NCBI RefSeq assembly: GCF_002837185.1
Contig: NZ_KZ477985.1
Coordinates: 124,001-188,000, forward strand
Reading direction: 5' to 3'
Length of the DNA stretch: 64,000 nt
From: Pseudomonas fluorescens
Lineage (GTDB): Bacteria; Pseudomonadota; Gammaproteobacteria; Pseudomonadales; Pseudomonadaceae
How positions within the stretch are numbered: position 1 is the stretch's first letter; the number at the start of each line of letters is the position of its first letter. Below the pieces are notes generated by a model. The model made no database searches, was not told where the DNA came from, and saw only the letters and a list, made by a program, of their open reading frames with translations. Positions 53,156 through 61,978 of this stretch are shown here, piece after piece. The position numbers and the translations under genes are program-made.

Positions 53156-53183
53156 ATCATAGGTCGGAAATTTCTTACGTCAA
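53156..53183 (-). promoter_or_regulatory. Promoter of the phospholipase-like gene
   Basis: On the minus strand TTGACG (53183-53178), a 16-base spacer and TATGAT (53161-53156) make a good sigma-70 promoter with a start point near 53149, directly beside the LexA box. Confidence 0.65.
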
Positions 53184-53248
53184 GAAACCTTTTGCAGCGG
53201 CGAGCTTGAGATGACTGCTGAGAATTGCAGTTGACGAATCTTTTTATA

Positions 53249-53271
53249 GTTGTACGATGACGTACGACATC
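53249..53271. promoter_or_regulatory. Possible GntR operator upstream of kdgD
   Basis: GTTGTACGATGA (53249-53260) nearly repeats the word upstream of the GntR gene. It overlaps GATGACGTACGACATC (53256-53271), a palindrome centred on CGTACG with one mismatched pair. It lies 57 bases before the kdgD ATG. Confidence 0.45.
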
Positions 53272-53327
53272 ATTTAAACCAACAACAACGCTTTCCTCAG
53301 AAAGTCTTCGCCCAGGGTGTTCGAATA

Positions 53328-54239
53328 ATGAATCCACAAGAACTGAAGTCCATCCTCTCCCACGGTCTGCTGTCTTTCCCGGTGACCGATTTCACTGCCC
53401 AGGGTGATTTTCACCAGGCGGGCTATATCAAGCGCCTGGAATGGCTGGCGCCGTATGGCGCCACAGCGCTGTTCGCCGCAGGCGGCACCGGTGAGTTTTT
53501 CTCCCTGGCCGCCAGCGAATATTCCCAAGTGGTGAAGACCGCTGTTGATACCTGCGCCACCAGTGTGCCGATTCTGGCCGGTGTCGGGGGCGCGACCCGC
53601 CAGGCCATCGAGTACGCTCAAGAAGCCGAGCGCCTGGGCGCCAAAGGCCTGCTGCTGCTGCCGCACTACTTGACTGAAGCCAGCCAGGACGGCGTTGCCG
53701 CCCACGTTGAGGCGGTGTGCAAATCGGTCAAGATCGGCGTGGTGGTGTACAACCGCAATGTCTGCCGTCTGACCGCGCCGCTGCTGGAACGCCTGGCCGA
53801 GCGCTGCCCGAACCTGATCGGCTACAAGGATGGCCTGGGTGACATCGAGTTGATGGTGTCGATCCGCCGTCGTCTCGGCGATCGTTTCAGCTACCTCGGC
53901 GGCCTGCCGACTGCAGAGGTTTACGCCGCTGCCTACAAGGCCCTGGGCGTGCCGGTGTATTCCTCGGCGGTGTTCAACTTCATTCCGAAAACCGCGATGG
54001 ATTTCTACCACGCGATTGCCAAGGATGATCAGGCCACCGTTTCCAGGATCATTGACGATTTCTTCCTGCCTTACCTGGACATCCGTAACCGCAAGGCCGG
54101 TTATGCCGTGAGCATCGTCAAGGCCGGTGCGAAAATCGCCGGCTACGACGCCGGCCCGGTGCGCACTCCGCTGACCGATCTGCTGCCGGAAGAATACGAA
54201 GCCCTGGCTGCGCTGATCGACAAGCAAGGCGCGCAATAA
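53328..54239 (+). CDS. kdgD: 5-dehydro-4-deoxyglucarate dehydratase
   Basis: This 303-residue enzyme of the dihydrodipicolinate synthase/aldolase family converts 5-keto-4-deoxyglucarate to alpha-ketoglutarate semialdehyde with loss of water and CO2. The start is [46 protein letters not shown] is the pyruvate-type carboxylate loop, VVVYNRN holds the conserved tyrosine, and [14 protein letters not shown] has the Schiff-base Lys167. Length and sequence are standard for KdgD. It is followed 54 bases later by the semialdehyde dehydrogenase gene, the next step. Confidence 0.95.
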   Translation: MNPQELKSILSHGLLSFPVTDFTAQGDFHQAGYIKRLEWLAPYGATALFAAGGTGEFFSLAASEYSQVVKTAVDTCATSVPILAGVGGATRQAIEYAQEAERLGAKGLLLLPHYLTEASQDGVAAHVEAVCKSVKIGVVVYNRNVCRLTAPLLERLAERCPNLIGYKDGLGDIELMVSIRRRLGDRFSYLGGLPTAEVYAAAYKALGVPVYSSAVFNFIPKTAMDFYHAIAKDDQATVSRIIDDFFLPYLDIRNRKAGYAVSIVKAGAKIAGYDAGPVRTPLTDLLPEEYEALAALIDKQGAQ

Positions 54240-54293
54240 CTTATCAACAAGGCCGCTGAGCAATCAGCGGCCTTTTGCGTCAGGAGAAGATTC

Positions 54294-55739
54294 GTGTCTC
54301 AAGCCAAGCGTTTTGACAACTACATCAACGGTGAATGGGTAACCGGCGCCGACTACTGCACCAATATCAACCCGTCGGATCTTTCCGATGTGATCGGCGA
54401 ATACGCCAAGGCTGACGTCGCCCAAGTCAACGCCGCTATCGAAGCCGCCCGCGCGGCATTTCCGGCGTGGTCCACGTCCGGTATTCAGGCGCGCCACGAC
54501 GCGCTGGATAAAGTCGGCAGCGAAATCCTTGCCCGTCGCGAAGAGCTTGGCACGCTGCTGGCCCGGGAAGAGGGCAAGACCCTGCCCGAAGCCATCGGCG
54601 AGGTCACGCGCGCCGGTAACATTTTCAAATTCTTCGCCGGTGAGTGCTTGCGCCTGTCTGGCGACTACGTGCCGTCGGTGCGCCCAGGCGTCAACGTTGA
54701 AGTCACCCGTGAAGCCCTCGGCGTGGTCGGCTTGATCACACCGTGGAACTTCCCGATCGCCATCCCGGCCTGGAAAATCGCCCCGGCCCTGGCCTATGGC
54801 AACTGCGTGGTGATCAAACCGGCCGAGTTGGTACCCGGTTGTGCCTGGGCCCTGGCCGACATCATTTCCCGCGCCGGTTTCCCGGCCGGTGTGTTCAACC
54901 TGGTGATGGGCAGCGGTCGCGTGGTGGGCGATGTGCTGGTCAACAGCCCGAAAGTCGATGGCATCAGCTTCACCGGTTCCGTCGGTGTGGGCCGTCAGAT
55001 CGCCGTCAACTGCGTATCGCGCCAGGCCAAGGTGCAGTTGGAAATGGGCGGCAAGAACCCGCAGATCATTCTCGACGATGCCGACCTCAAGCAGGCCGTC
55101 GAGCTGTCGGTGCAGAGCGCGTTTTACTCGACCGGCCAGCGCTGCACCGCGTCCAGCCGCCTGATCGTCACTGCCGGCATCCATGACCAGTTCGTCGCAG
55201 CCATGGCCGAACGCATGAAGTCGATCAAGGTCGGCCATGCACTCAACAGCGGCACCGACATTGGCCCGGTGGTTTCCCAGGCTCAGTTGGACCAGGACAT
55301 GAAGTACATCGACATCGGCCAGAACGAAGGCGCACGGCTGGTCAGCGGCGGCGCTCTGGTGACCTGCGACACCGAGGGCTACTACTTGGCGCCGACGCTG
55401 TTTACCGACAGCGAAGCGGCCATGCGCATCAGCCGTGAAGAGATTTTCGGCCCGGTGGCCAACGTGGTGCGTGTAGCCGACTACGAGGCGGCGCTGGCCA
55501 TGGCCAACGACACCGAGTTCGGTCTCTCGGCGGGTATCGCCACCACTTCCCTGAAGTATGCCAACCACTTCAAGCGCCATTCCCAGGCCGGGATGGTCAT
55601 GGTCAACTTGCCGACCGCCGGGGTGGACTACCACGTTCCGTTCGGTGGCCGTAAGGGTTCGTCCTACGGTTCGCGTGAGCAGGGTCGCTATGCACAAGAG
55701 TTCTACACCGTAGTAAAGACTAGCTATATCGGGTCGTAG
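54294..55739 (+). CDS. Alpha-ketoglutarate semialdehyde dehydrogenase
   Basis: This 481-residue NAD(P)-dependent aldehyde dehydrogenase starts at a GTG with AGGAGA upstream. The active-site glutamate lies in QLEMGGKNPQIIL (Glu250) and the catalytic cysteine in YSTGQRCTASSR (Cys284). The cofactor segment is GLITPWNFPIAIPAWKIAPALAYGNCVVIKPAE. Directly after kdgD, it should oxidise 2,5-dioxopentanoate to alpha-ketoglutarate, ending hexarate breakdown in the TCA cycle. The specific substrate is inferred from position. Confidence 0.92.
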   Translation: MSQAKRFDNYINGEWVTGADYCTNINPSDLSDVIGEYAKADVAQVNAAIEAARAAFPAWSTSGIQARHDALDKVGSEILARREELGTLLAREEGKTLPEAIGEVTRAGNIFKFFAGECLRLSGDYVPSVRPGVNVEVTREALGVVGLITPWNFPIAIPAWKIAPALAYGNCVVIKPAELVPGCAWALADIISRAGFPAGVFNLVMGSGRVVGDVLVNSPKVDGISFTGSVGVGRQIAVNCVSRQAKVQLEMGGKNPQIILDDADLKQAVELSVQSAFYSTGQRCTASSRLIVTAGIHDQFVAAMAERMKSIKVGHALNSGTDIGPVVSQAQLDQDMKYIDIGQNEGARLVSGGALVTCDTEGYYLAPTLFTDSEAAMRISREEIFGPVANVVRVADYEAALAMANDTEFGLSAGIATTSLKYANHFKRHSQAGMVMVNLPTAGVDYHVPFGGRKGSSYGSREQGRYAQEFYTVVKTSYIGS

Positions 55740-55751
55740 CCCCCGTTTCAC

Positions 55752-55852
55752 TGGAGGAGCGAGCTTGCTCGCGAAGAACGTCAACGCTTACGCGGGCATT
55801 CAGGATGCCCGCGGTGCCTGTGAGTTTTTCGCGAGCGAGCTCGCTCCTACAG
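55752..55852. repeat. REPIN, type 2
   Basis: The left arm GGAGGAGCGAGCTTGCTCGC begins near 55754 and the right arm GCGAGCGAGCTCGCTCCTAC ends near 55851. An inner GCGGGCAT/ATGCCCGC stem is also present. The flank CACCCCTGTAGGAGCGAG (read inverted) is shared with the copy at 20138. Confidence 0.88.
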
Positions 55853-55916
55853 GGGTGGCACCCAGTAAGACATAACCATTACCCGCAAAAAAAATAATTA
55901 GTGGGAGTACTTCTAC

Positions 55917-57281
55917 ATGCAAGCGACCAAGCCGACTCACGTCCGCTATTTGATCCTGCTCATGCTGTTTCTGGTGACCACGATCAACTACGCCGACCGT
56001 GCAACTATCGCCATCGCCGGTTCCAGCCTGCAAAAAGACCTCGGCATCGACGCGGTCACCCTCGGCTACATCTTCTCTGCATTCGGTTGGGCCTACGTAG
56101 CCGGGCAAATCCCTGGTGGTTGGCTGCTCGACCGGTTCGGCTCGAAAAAAGTCTATGCCCTGAGCATCTTTACCTGGTCACTGTTCACCGTGCTGCAAGG
56201 CTACGTCGGTGAGTTCGGTGTCTCGACCGCCGTGGTTGCACTGTTCATGCTGCGCTTTATGGTGGGCCTGGCCGAAGCGCCATCCTTCCCCGGTAACGCA
56301 CGGATTGTGGCGGCCTGGTTCCCTACGGCCGAGCGCGGTACGGCGTCGGCGATCTTCAACTCGGCGCAGTACTTCGCCACGGTGTTGTTCGCGCCGCTGA
56401 TGGGCTGGATCGTTTATCGCTTCGGCTGGCAGCACGTGTTTATCGTGATGGGCGTGATTGGCATCGTGTTCTCCCTGATCTGGCTGAAAGTTATCCACAG
56501 CCCGCGCCAGCACCCGATGATCAACGAAGCGGAGCTCAATCACATTGCCGCCAATGGCGCCATGGTGGATATGGACCAGGACAAGGGCAAGGGTAAGAAA
56601 ACCGATGGACCGAAGTGGGATTACATCCGCCAGTTGCTGACCAACCGCATGATGCTTGGCGTGTACCTGGGTCAATACTGCATCAACGGCATCACGTACT
56701 TCTTCCTGACCTGGTTCCCTGTGTACCTGGTGCAGGACCGTGGCATGACCATCCTCAAGGCCGGTTTCATTGCCTCGCTGCCGGCGATCTGCGGCTTTAT
56801 CGGCGGCGTGCTGGGCGGGGTGATTTCCGATTATCTGCTGCGCAAGGGCCATTCCCTGACCTTCGCCCGCAAGGCGCCGATCATTGCGGGCCTGCTGGTG
56901 TCCAGCAGTATCATTGCGTGTAACTACGTCGACGTTGAATGGATGGTGGTGGGCTTCATGGCGCTGGCCTTCTTCGGCAAGGGCGTTGGCGCACTGGGCT
57001 GGGCGGTGGTGTCCGACACCTCACCGAAACAAATCGCCGGCCTCAGTGGTGGCTTGTTCAATACCTTCGGTAACCTGGCCTCCATCACCACCCCGATTGT
57101 CATCGGCTACATCATCAGCACCACCGGCTCATTCAAATGGGCCCTGGTGTTCGTCGGCGCCAACGCGCTGGTGGCGGTATTCAGCTACCTGGTGATCGTC
57201 GGCCCGATCAAGCGTGTGGTGCTCAAGGAACCGCCAAGCAAAGGCCCTGAGCTGACCCACCTTTCCCAAGCGCATTCCTGA
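55917..57281 (+). CDS. gudP: MFS transporter for D-glucarate/galactarate
   Basis: This 454-residue inner-membrane carrier of the anion:cation symporter family has 12 predicted helices. The start is [35 protein letters not shown], followed by [39 protein letters not shown] (the MFS loop 2-3 motif) and [53 protein letters not shown]. This is the pattern of GudP/GarP hexarate carriers. It lies between the semialdehyde dehydrogenase and garD genes; garD begins 10 bases after its stop. Confidence 0.92.
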   Translation: MQATKPTHVRYLILLMLFLVTTINYADRATIAIAGSSLQKDLGIDAVTLGYIFSAFGWAYVAGQIPGGWLLDRFGSKKVYALSIFTWSLFTVLQGYVGEFGVSTAVVALFMLRFMVGLAEAPSFPGNARIVAAWFPTAERGTASAIFNSAQYFATVLFAPLMGWIVYRFGWQHVFIVMGVIGIVFSLIWLKVIHSPRQHPMINEAELNHIAANGAMVDMDQDKGKGKKTDGPKWDYIRQLLTNRMMLGVYLGQYCINGITYFFLTWFPVYLVQDRGMTILKAGFIASLPAICGFIGGVLGGVISDYLLRKGHSLTFARKAPIIAGLLVSSSIIACNYVDVEWMVVGFMALAFFGKGVGALGWAVVSDTSPKQIAGLSGGLFNTFGNLASITTPIVIGYIISTTGSFKWALVFVGANALVAVFSYLVIVGPIKRVVLKEPPSKGPELTHLSQAHS

Positions 57282-57291
57282 GGTTCGTGTG

Positions 57292-58845
57292 ATGCAGTTG
57301 ATTGAACATGCCGACTCGCCGCGCTCGATTCGTTTGCACGAGCGCGACAATGTGGTGATCGTGGTGAACGACCAGGGCGTACCGGCCGGGACCGAATTCC
57401 CGGACGGCCTGGTCACTGTGGATTTCATCCCTCAAAGCCACAAAGTGACCCTGGAAGATATCCCCGAAGGCGGCCGGATCATTCGCTACGGCCAGACGAT
57501 CGGCTATGCCCTGGCGCCGATCCCGCGTGGCAGCTGGGTGCAGGAAGACCAGTTGCGCATGCCCACCGCGCCGCCGCTGGACAGCCTCCCGCTGTCCACC
57601 GACGTACCCGAAACGCAGGCGCCGCTGGAGGGGTTCACCTTCGAGGGCTATCGCAACGCTGACGGCACCGTGGGCACGCGCAATATCCTGGGTATCACCA
57701 CTACGGTGCAGTGCGTGACCGGCGTGCTGGATCATGCGGTCAAGCGCATCAAGGATCAATTGCTGCCCAAGTACCCGCACGTCGATGATGTGGTGGCGCT
57801 GACGCATAGCTACGGCTGCGGCGTGGCGATCACGGCCACGGATGCCTACATCCCGATCCGTACCGTGCGCAACCTGGCGCGCAACCCGAACCTGGGCGGC
57901 GAAGCCCTGGTGATCAGCCTGGGCTGCGAGAAATTGCAGGCCGGGCAAGTGATGCACGACAACGACAGCTCCGTCGACCTGAGCGAGCCCTGGCTGTACC
58001 GGTTGCAGGATTCCAGCCACGGCTTTACCGAAATGATCGAGCAGATCATGGCGCTGGCCGAAGTCCGCTTGAAAAAACTCGACCAGCGCCGCCGTGAAAC
58101 GGTACCCGCGTCCGAGCTGATCCTGGGCATGCAATGCGGCGGCAGTGACGCGTTTTCCGGTATCACCGCCAATCCGGCGCTGGGTTATGCATCCGATTTG
58201 TTGCTGCGCGCTGGCGCGACGGTGATGTTTTCCGAAGTGACGGAAGTGCGCGACGCCATTTACCTGCTGACTTCACGGGCGCAAAGTCAGGAAGTGGCCC
58301 AGGAGCTGGTCAGGGAAATGGACTGGTACGACCGTTACCTGGCCAAAGGCGAGGCGGATCGCAGCGCCAATACCACGCCGGGTAACAAGAAGGGCGGGCT
58401 GTCGAATATCGTCGAGAAGTCCTTGGGCTCCATCGTCAAGTCCGGCAGCAGCGCGATCAACGGCGTGCTCGGCCCAGGCGAGCGCTTCAAAACCAAGGGC
58501 CTGATTTTTTGCGCAACCCCGGCCAGTGACTTCGTATGCGGCACCTTGCAACTGGCGGCGGGGATGAACCTGCATGTCTTCACCACCGGGCGCGGCACGC
58601 CTTATGGGTTGGCGATGGCGCCAGTGGTAAAGGTCTCGACGCGTACTGAGTTGGCGCAACGCTGGCCGGACCTGATCGATATCGACGCCGGGCGCATCGC
58701 CACCGGGCGCGCGAGTATCGAGGAACTGGGTTGGGAGCTGTTTCACTTCTACCTGGACGTGGCCAGCGGCAGGAAGCAGACGTGGGCGGAGCGGCACAAG
58801 CTGCATAACGACATTACGTTGTTCAACCCGGCGCCGATTACCTGA
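57292..58845 (+). CDS. garD: Galactarate dehydratase
   Basis: This 517-residue UxaA/GarD-family enzyme dehydrates galactarate to 5-keto-4-deoxyglucarate, the substrate of KdgD. An N-terminal SAF-type domain ([43 protein letters not shown]) is joined to the large catalytic part. That part has [50 protein letters not shown] and [41 protein letters not shown]. An in-frame GTG precedes the ATG by one codon; AGG lies 8 bases before the ATG. It ends the hexarate cluster. Confidence 0.94.
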   Translation: MQLIEHADSPRSIRLHERDNVVIVVNDQGVPAGTEFPDGLVTVDFIPQSHKVTLEDIPEGGRIIRYGQTIGYALAPIPRGSWVQEDQLRMPTAPPLDSLPLSTDVPETQAPLEGFTFEGYRNADGTVGTRNILGITTTVQCVTGVLDHAVKRIKDQLLPKYPHVDDVVALTHSYGCGVAITATDAYIPIRTVRNLARNPNLGGEALVISLGCEKLQAGQVMHDNDSSVDLSEPWLYRLQDSSHGFTEMIEQIMALAEVRLKKLDQRRRETVPASELILGMQCGGSDAFSGITANPALGYASDLLLRAGATVMFSEVTEVRDAIYLLTSRAQSQEVAQELVREMDWYDRYLAKGEADRSANTTPGNKKGGLSNIVEKSLGSIVKSGSSAINGVLGPGERFKTKGLIFCATPASDFVCGTLQLAAGMNLHVFTTGRGTPYGLAMAPVVKVSTRTELAQRWPDLIDIDAGRIATGRASIEELGWELFHFYLDVASGRKQTWAERHKLHNDITLFNPAPIT

Positions 58846-58861
58846 GACTGAGTTGCCTGCA

Positions 58862-58949
58862 ATCGGAGGTAAGCCCCCTTCCACAGTCGACCGCATTTCA
58901 ACGTGAGAACTCGGTCAAGTGTGGGAGGGGGCTTGCCCCCGATAGCGGT
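58862..58949. repeat. Pair of type 1 REP elements in reversed order, one decayed
   Basis: The first element (58862-58885, ATCGGAGGTAAGCCCCCTTC) has several changes; the second (from 58920) is intact. Order and spacer (GAACTCGGTCAAG) match the pair at 44355-44430. Confidence 0.8.
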
Positions 58950-59017
58950 AGACCAGACGACACGGCCTCCATGGCTTATCATTAGCCATCTAATGACGCC
59001 CCAAGGTTCTCCCCGGC

Positions 59018-59959
59018 ATGCTGGCAATCTTCCTCACCACCCTGACCATCACCGCGCCGGTGTTCGCCATGCTGTTTCTGGGTGTGCTGCTCAAGCGCAT
59101 CAACTGGATCAACGACAACTTTATCCACACCGCCTCATCCCTGGTGTTCAACGTCACCATGCCGGCGCTGCTGTTCCTGGGCATCCTGCATGCCGACCTG
59201 CATTCGGCGCTCAAGCCGGGTTTGCTGATTTACTTCGCCGTGGCCACGTTGGTGAGCTTTGCCATGGCGTGGGGCTGGGCGATTTTTCGCTGCAAGCGCG
59301 AAGACCGGGGCATCTACACCCAGGGCGCGTTTCGCGGCAATAACGGCGTGATCGGCCTGGCGCTGGCTGCCAGCATGTACGGCGACTATGGGATTTCCCT
59401 CGGTGCGATTCTCGCGGCGTTGGTGATCCTGTTCTACAACACCCTGTCGACCATTGTGCTGGCGGTATACAGCCCGGTGATCAAGTCCGACCCGTGGAGT
59501 ATCTTCAAGAGTGTGGTGGCCAACCCGCTGATCATCAGCGTGATCGTTGCCGCGCCGTTTGCGTACTTCCAGATCGGCCTGCCCGGCTGGCTGGAAAAAT
59601 CCCTGGGCTACCTCGCGGACACGACACTGCCCCTGGCGCTGATCTGCATAGGCGGCACCTTGTCCCTCGCGGCGCTGCGCAAGAGCGGCAACATGGCCTT
59701 GAGCGCGAGCCTGATGAAGATGGTGTGGTTGCCGGTGATCGCCACACTGGGCGCGTGGCTGCTGGGTTTCCGTGGGCCGGAGCTGGGGATTCTGTTTCTG
59801 TACTTCGGCGCGCCGACGGCGGCGGCGAGCTTCGTGATGGCCAGGGCGGCCGAGGGGAATCATGAACTGGCGGCGGCGATTATCGTGATCACCACCCTGA
59901 TGGCGGCGGTGACCACGAACATCGGCATCTTTGTGTTGCAGGCGGGCGGCTGGATCTGA
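59018..59959 (+). CDS. AEC-family transporter (auxin efflux carrier type)
   Basis: This 313-residue inner-membrane protein has ten predicted helices in two halves (MLAIFLTTLTITAPVFAMLFLGVLLKRI; FVMARAAEGNHELAAAIIVITTLMAAVTTNIGIFVLQ). The AEC family motifs are IHTASSLVFNVTMPALLFLGI and GAFRGNNGVIGLALAASMYGDYG. Bacterial members move dicarboxylates such as malate or malonate, but the substrate here is unknown. It stands alone on the plus strand, convergent with the next three genes. Confidence 0.88.
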   Translation: MLAIFLTTLTITAPVFAMLFLGVLLKRINWINDNFIHTASSLVFNVTMPALLFLGILHADLHSALKPGLLIYFAVATLVSFAMAWGWAIFRCKREDRGIYTQGAFRGNNGVIGLALAASMYGDYGISLGAILAALVILFYNTLSTIVLAVYSPVIKSDPWSIFKSVVANPLIISVIVAAPFAYFQIGLPGWLEKSLGYLADTTLPLALICIGGTLSLAALRKSGNMALSASLMKMVWLPVIATLGAWLLGFRGPELGILFLYFGAPTAAASFVMARAAEGNHELAAAIIVITTLMAAVTTNIGIFVLQAGGWI

Positions 59960-59962
59960 CCG

Positions 59963-60346
59963 TTACCGCTGATCCGCCTGGTACGCCTCAATCACTTCCT
60001 GCGCCGCACGAAACGCATCGATTGCCGCCGGTACGCCGGCATACACCGCGCAATGCAGCAGTGCTTCGCGAATCTCTTCAACCGTACAGCCATTGTTCAA
60101 CGCGCCGCGCACATGGCCCTTGAGTTCCTGCGGGCATTTGAGCGCGGTCAGGGCGGCGAGGGTAATCAGGCTGCGCGTCTTGAGCGGCAAGCCCTCGCGA
60201 TTCCACACACTGCCCCAGGCGTGTTCATTGACGAAGTCCTGCAGCGGCTGGCTGAACTCGGTGGCATTACCCAGGGCGCGGTCGACGAATACATCGCCCA
60301 TGACCTGGCGACGCACTTCAACCCCTGGCTTTTTCTGAGCGCTCAT
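59963..60346 (-). CDS. Carboxymuconolactone decarboxylase family protein (PcaC-like)
   Basis: This 127-residue protein shows the PcaC/CMD fold signature: YIDRALGNATEFSQPLQDFVNEHAWGSVWNREGLPLKTRSLITLAALTALKCPQELKGHVRGALNNGCTVEEIREALLHCAVYAGVPAAIDAFRAAQEVIEAY (it reads VFVDRAL at the start). It lacks the CxxC redox pair of AhpD-type members, so decarboxylase-type chemistry is more likely. No protocatechuate genes are nearby. It overlaps the preceding antiporter gene by 4 bases (ATGA), an unexpected pairing. Confidence 0.85.
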   Translation of the reverse strand: MSAQKKPGVEVRRQVMGDVFVDRALGNATEFSQPLQDFVNEHAWGSVWNREGLPLKTRSLITLAALTALKCPQELKGHVRGALNNGCTVEEIREALLHCAVYAGVPAAIDAFRAAQEVIEAYQADQR

Positions 60347-61437
60347 TGCGATTCCCTCTTGTGTTGACGGTGCCAGGCGCGCAGCGACGTGAACAACAGC
60401 ACCACCACTAACGCCGGCAGGACGTAAAACAGCATCAATTGTTCAAGCTTGGTCGCCAGGGGCATGCCGGTAGTAAATGCCATTACATGCAGGCCATACG
60501 CGAGGTACAGCCCCAGCAACACCAGCCCTTCGGCGCGGGTGACGCGGTAGCCGGTATAGAACACCGGCAGGCACAGGGTGATGGCGCCGAGCATGACCGG
60601 CAGGTCGAAGTCCAGGGCGTTGGGCGACACCGACAGCGGCGACGGCGCCACCAGGGCGGTAAAACCCAGCACGCCCAGCAGGTTGAACAGGTTGCTGCCG
60701 ATCACATTGCCCACGGCAATCTCCCGCTCGCCACGCAAGGCGGCGATCAGCGACGTGGCCAGGCAGGGCAGCGAGGTGCCGACGCCGATCAATGTCAGGC
60801 CGATAATGCGCTCCGACAAGCCCAGGTCGCTCGCCACCTCCACGGCCGCCCCCAGCAGCAAGTGCCCGGCCAGCACCAGCACGAGCAACCCGCCAAGCAT
60901 TAACAGCACGCTGCTCAGCCAGGGCGCCCTGGTCACGGTGGCCAGCGATCGCGGACGCCGTGAGTGGCGCGTCTGGTAGTGCAGTACGCCGAGGTAGGCC
61001 ACCAGCGCAACCAGCAGCACCAGGCCGTCAAGCGGCGTCAGTGCCTCATTGGCGGCGAGGATGAGCACCAGCAGGCCGGCGACGATCATCACCGGGATAT
61101 CCAGGCGCACCAGTTGTCGCGACACCCGTAACGGAATGATCAACGCCGACAAGCCCAGGGTGACGAGGATATTGAAGATGCTGCTGCCGATCACGCTGCC
61201 TACGGCGATATCGGTGTTGCCGGCCAGGGTGGCTTGCAGGCTGACGGCCATCTGTGGCGCGCTGCTGCCGAAGGCGACGATGCTCAGGCCGATGATCAAG
61301 GGGCGCACCTTGAGGCTGGCAGCCAGGCGCACCGCAGCCCGCACCAGGATTTCAGCGCCGACGATAAGCAGCAGCAAGCCGCTGACCAGTTGGAGCAGGC
61401 TCCAGGGCGAGAGGGCGTTCAATCCGAAAATACTCAA
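60343..61437 (-). CDS. CaCA-superfamily (sodium/calcium exchanger-like) membrane protein
   Basis: This 364-residue inner-membrane protein has ten or eleven helices in two inverted repeats. Repeat alpha-1 is IIGLSIVAFGSSAPQMAVSLQATLAGNTDIAVGSVIGSSIFNILVTLG and alpha-2 is IIGLTLIGVGTSLPCLATSLIAALRGEREIAVGNVIGSNLFNLLGVLG. The fold is clearly CaCA, but the glutamate that binds calcium in each repeat (GTSLPE) is Gln62 and Cys225 here, and the second NxxN/D site has Asn252. The ion may therefore not be calcium. It begins 11 bases after the RlpA-like gene and overlaps the next gene by 4 bases. Confidence 0.88.
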   Translation of the reverse strand: MSIFGLNALSPWSLLQLVSGLLLLIVGAEILVRAAVRLAASLKVRPLIIGLSIVAFGSSAPQMAVSLQATLAGNTDIAVGSVIGSSIFNILVTLGLSALIIPLRVSRQLVRLDIPVMIVAGLLVLILAANEALTPLDGLVLLVALVAYLGVLHYQTRHSRRPRSLATVTRAPWLSSVLLMLGGLLVLVLAGHLLLGAAVEVASDLGLSERIIGLTLIGVGTSLPCLATSLIAALRGEREIAVGNVIGSNLFNLLGVLGFTALVAPSPLSVSPNALDFDLPVMLGAITLCLPVFYTGYRVTRAEGLVLLGLYLAYGLHVMAFTTGMPLATKLEQLMLFYVLPALVVVLLFTSLRAWHRQHKRESQ

Positions 61438-61448
61438 GGCGGCCTCGA

Positions 61449-61820
61449 TCAGTTGTTCAGGGCTTGCACGCGCACCCGTGCGGTGCCGCTGCCCAGCATA
61501 CGCAGTTGCTCGGCGGCCTTGCGTGAAAGGTCGATCAGGCGGCCGCGGCTATGCGGGCCGCGATCATTGATACGTACCACCACAGAGCGGTTGTTGGCGA
61601 GATTGGTCACCTTGACCTGGGTGCCGAAGGGCAGGCGCCGATGGGCGGCGGTCATGGCGTTCTGGTTGAAGGCTTCGCCGCTGGCAGTTCGTTGGCCATG
61701 GTGCTTGGCGCCGTAGTAGGAGGCGGTGCCGGTTTCGTCATAGCCTTTGGGGTCGATGAGGCCGCTGGCGCAACCGCTCAGCAGGGAAGACAGGGCCAGC
61801 AGGCCGAGTAGACGCTTCAT
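61449..61820 (-). CDS. RlpA-like double-psi beta-barrel lipoprotein
   Basis: This is a 123-residue envelope protein. The ATG at 61820 gives MKRLLGLLALSSLLSGCASG, a lipoprotein signal with the lipobox LSGC. The rest is one RlpA/DPBB domain (GTASYYGAKHHGQRTASGEAFNQNAMTAAHRRLPFGTQVKVTNLANNRSVVVRINDRGPHSRGRLIDLSRKAAEQLRML). It includes the catalytic-type aspartate in INDRGP and the histidine region AAHRRLPFG of the lytic transglycosylase fold. It lacks the SPOR domain of full-length RlpA, so it is a short paralogue. Confidence 0.9.
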   Translation of the reverse strand: MKRLLGLLALSSLLSGCASGLIDPKGYDETGTASYYGAKHHGQRTASGEAFNQNAMTAAHRRLPFGTQVKVTNLANNRSVVVRINDRGPHSRGRLIDLSRKAAEQLRMLGSGTARVRVQALNN

Positions 61821-61842
61821 TTCAAATGTCCCCAATCACAAA

Positions 61843-61932
61843 TGTGGGAGGGGGCTTGCCCCCGATAGCGGTGCAGCAGTCAATGCATGTGCCGACTGAC
61901 ACACCCTCATCGGGGGCAAGCCCCCTCCCACA
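61843..61932. repeat. REPIN, type 1
   Basis: Left arm TGTGGGAGGGGGCTTGCCCC from 61843; inverted right arm ends CCCCCTCCCACA at 61932. It lies between gatB and the RlpA-like gene, 47 bases after gatB. Confidence 0.9.
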
Positions 61933-61978
61933 TTGGTCCGAGCCGAGCATCAAAGCCTACTCGGACCGTTTTCTACCA

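Noticed and set aside
53231..53250. TTGACG and TATAGT upstream of kdgD considered as a promoter
   Set aside because: The two hexamers are only 8 bases apart, far too close for sigma-70; no better pair was found, so the kdgD promoter is left unassigned.
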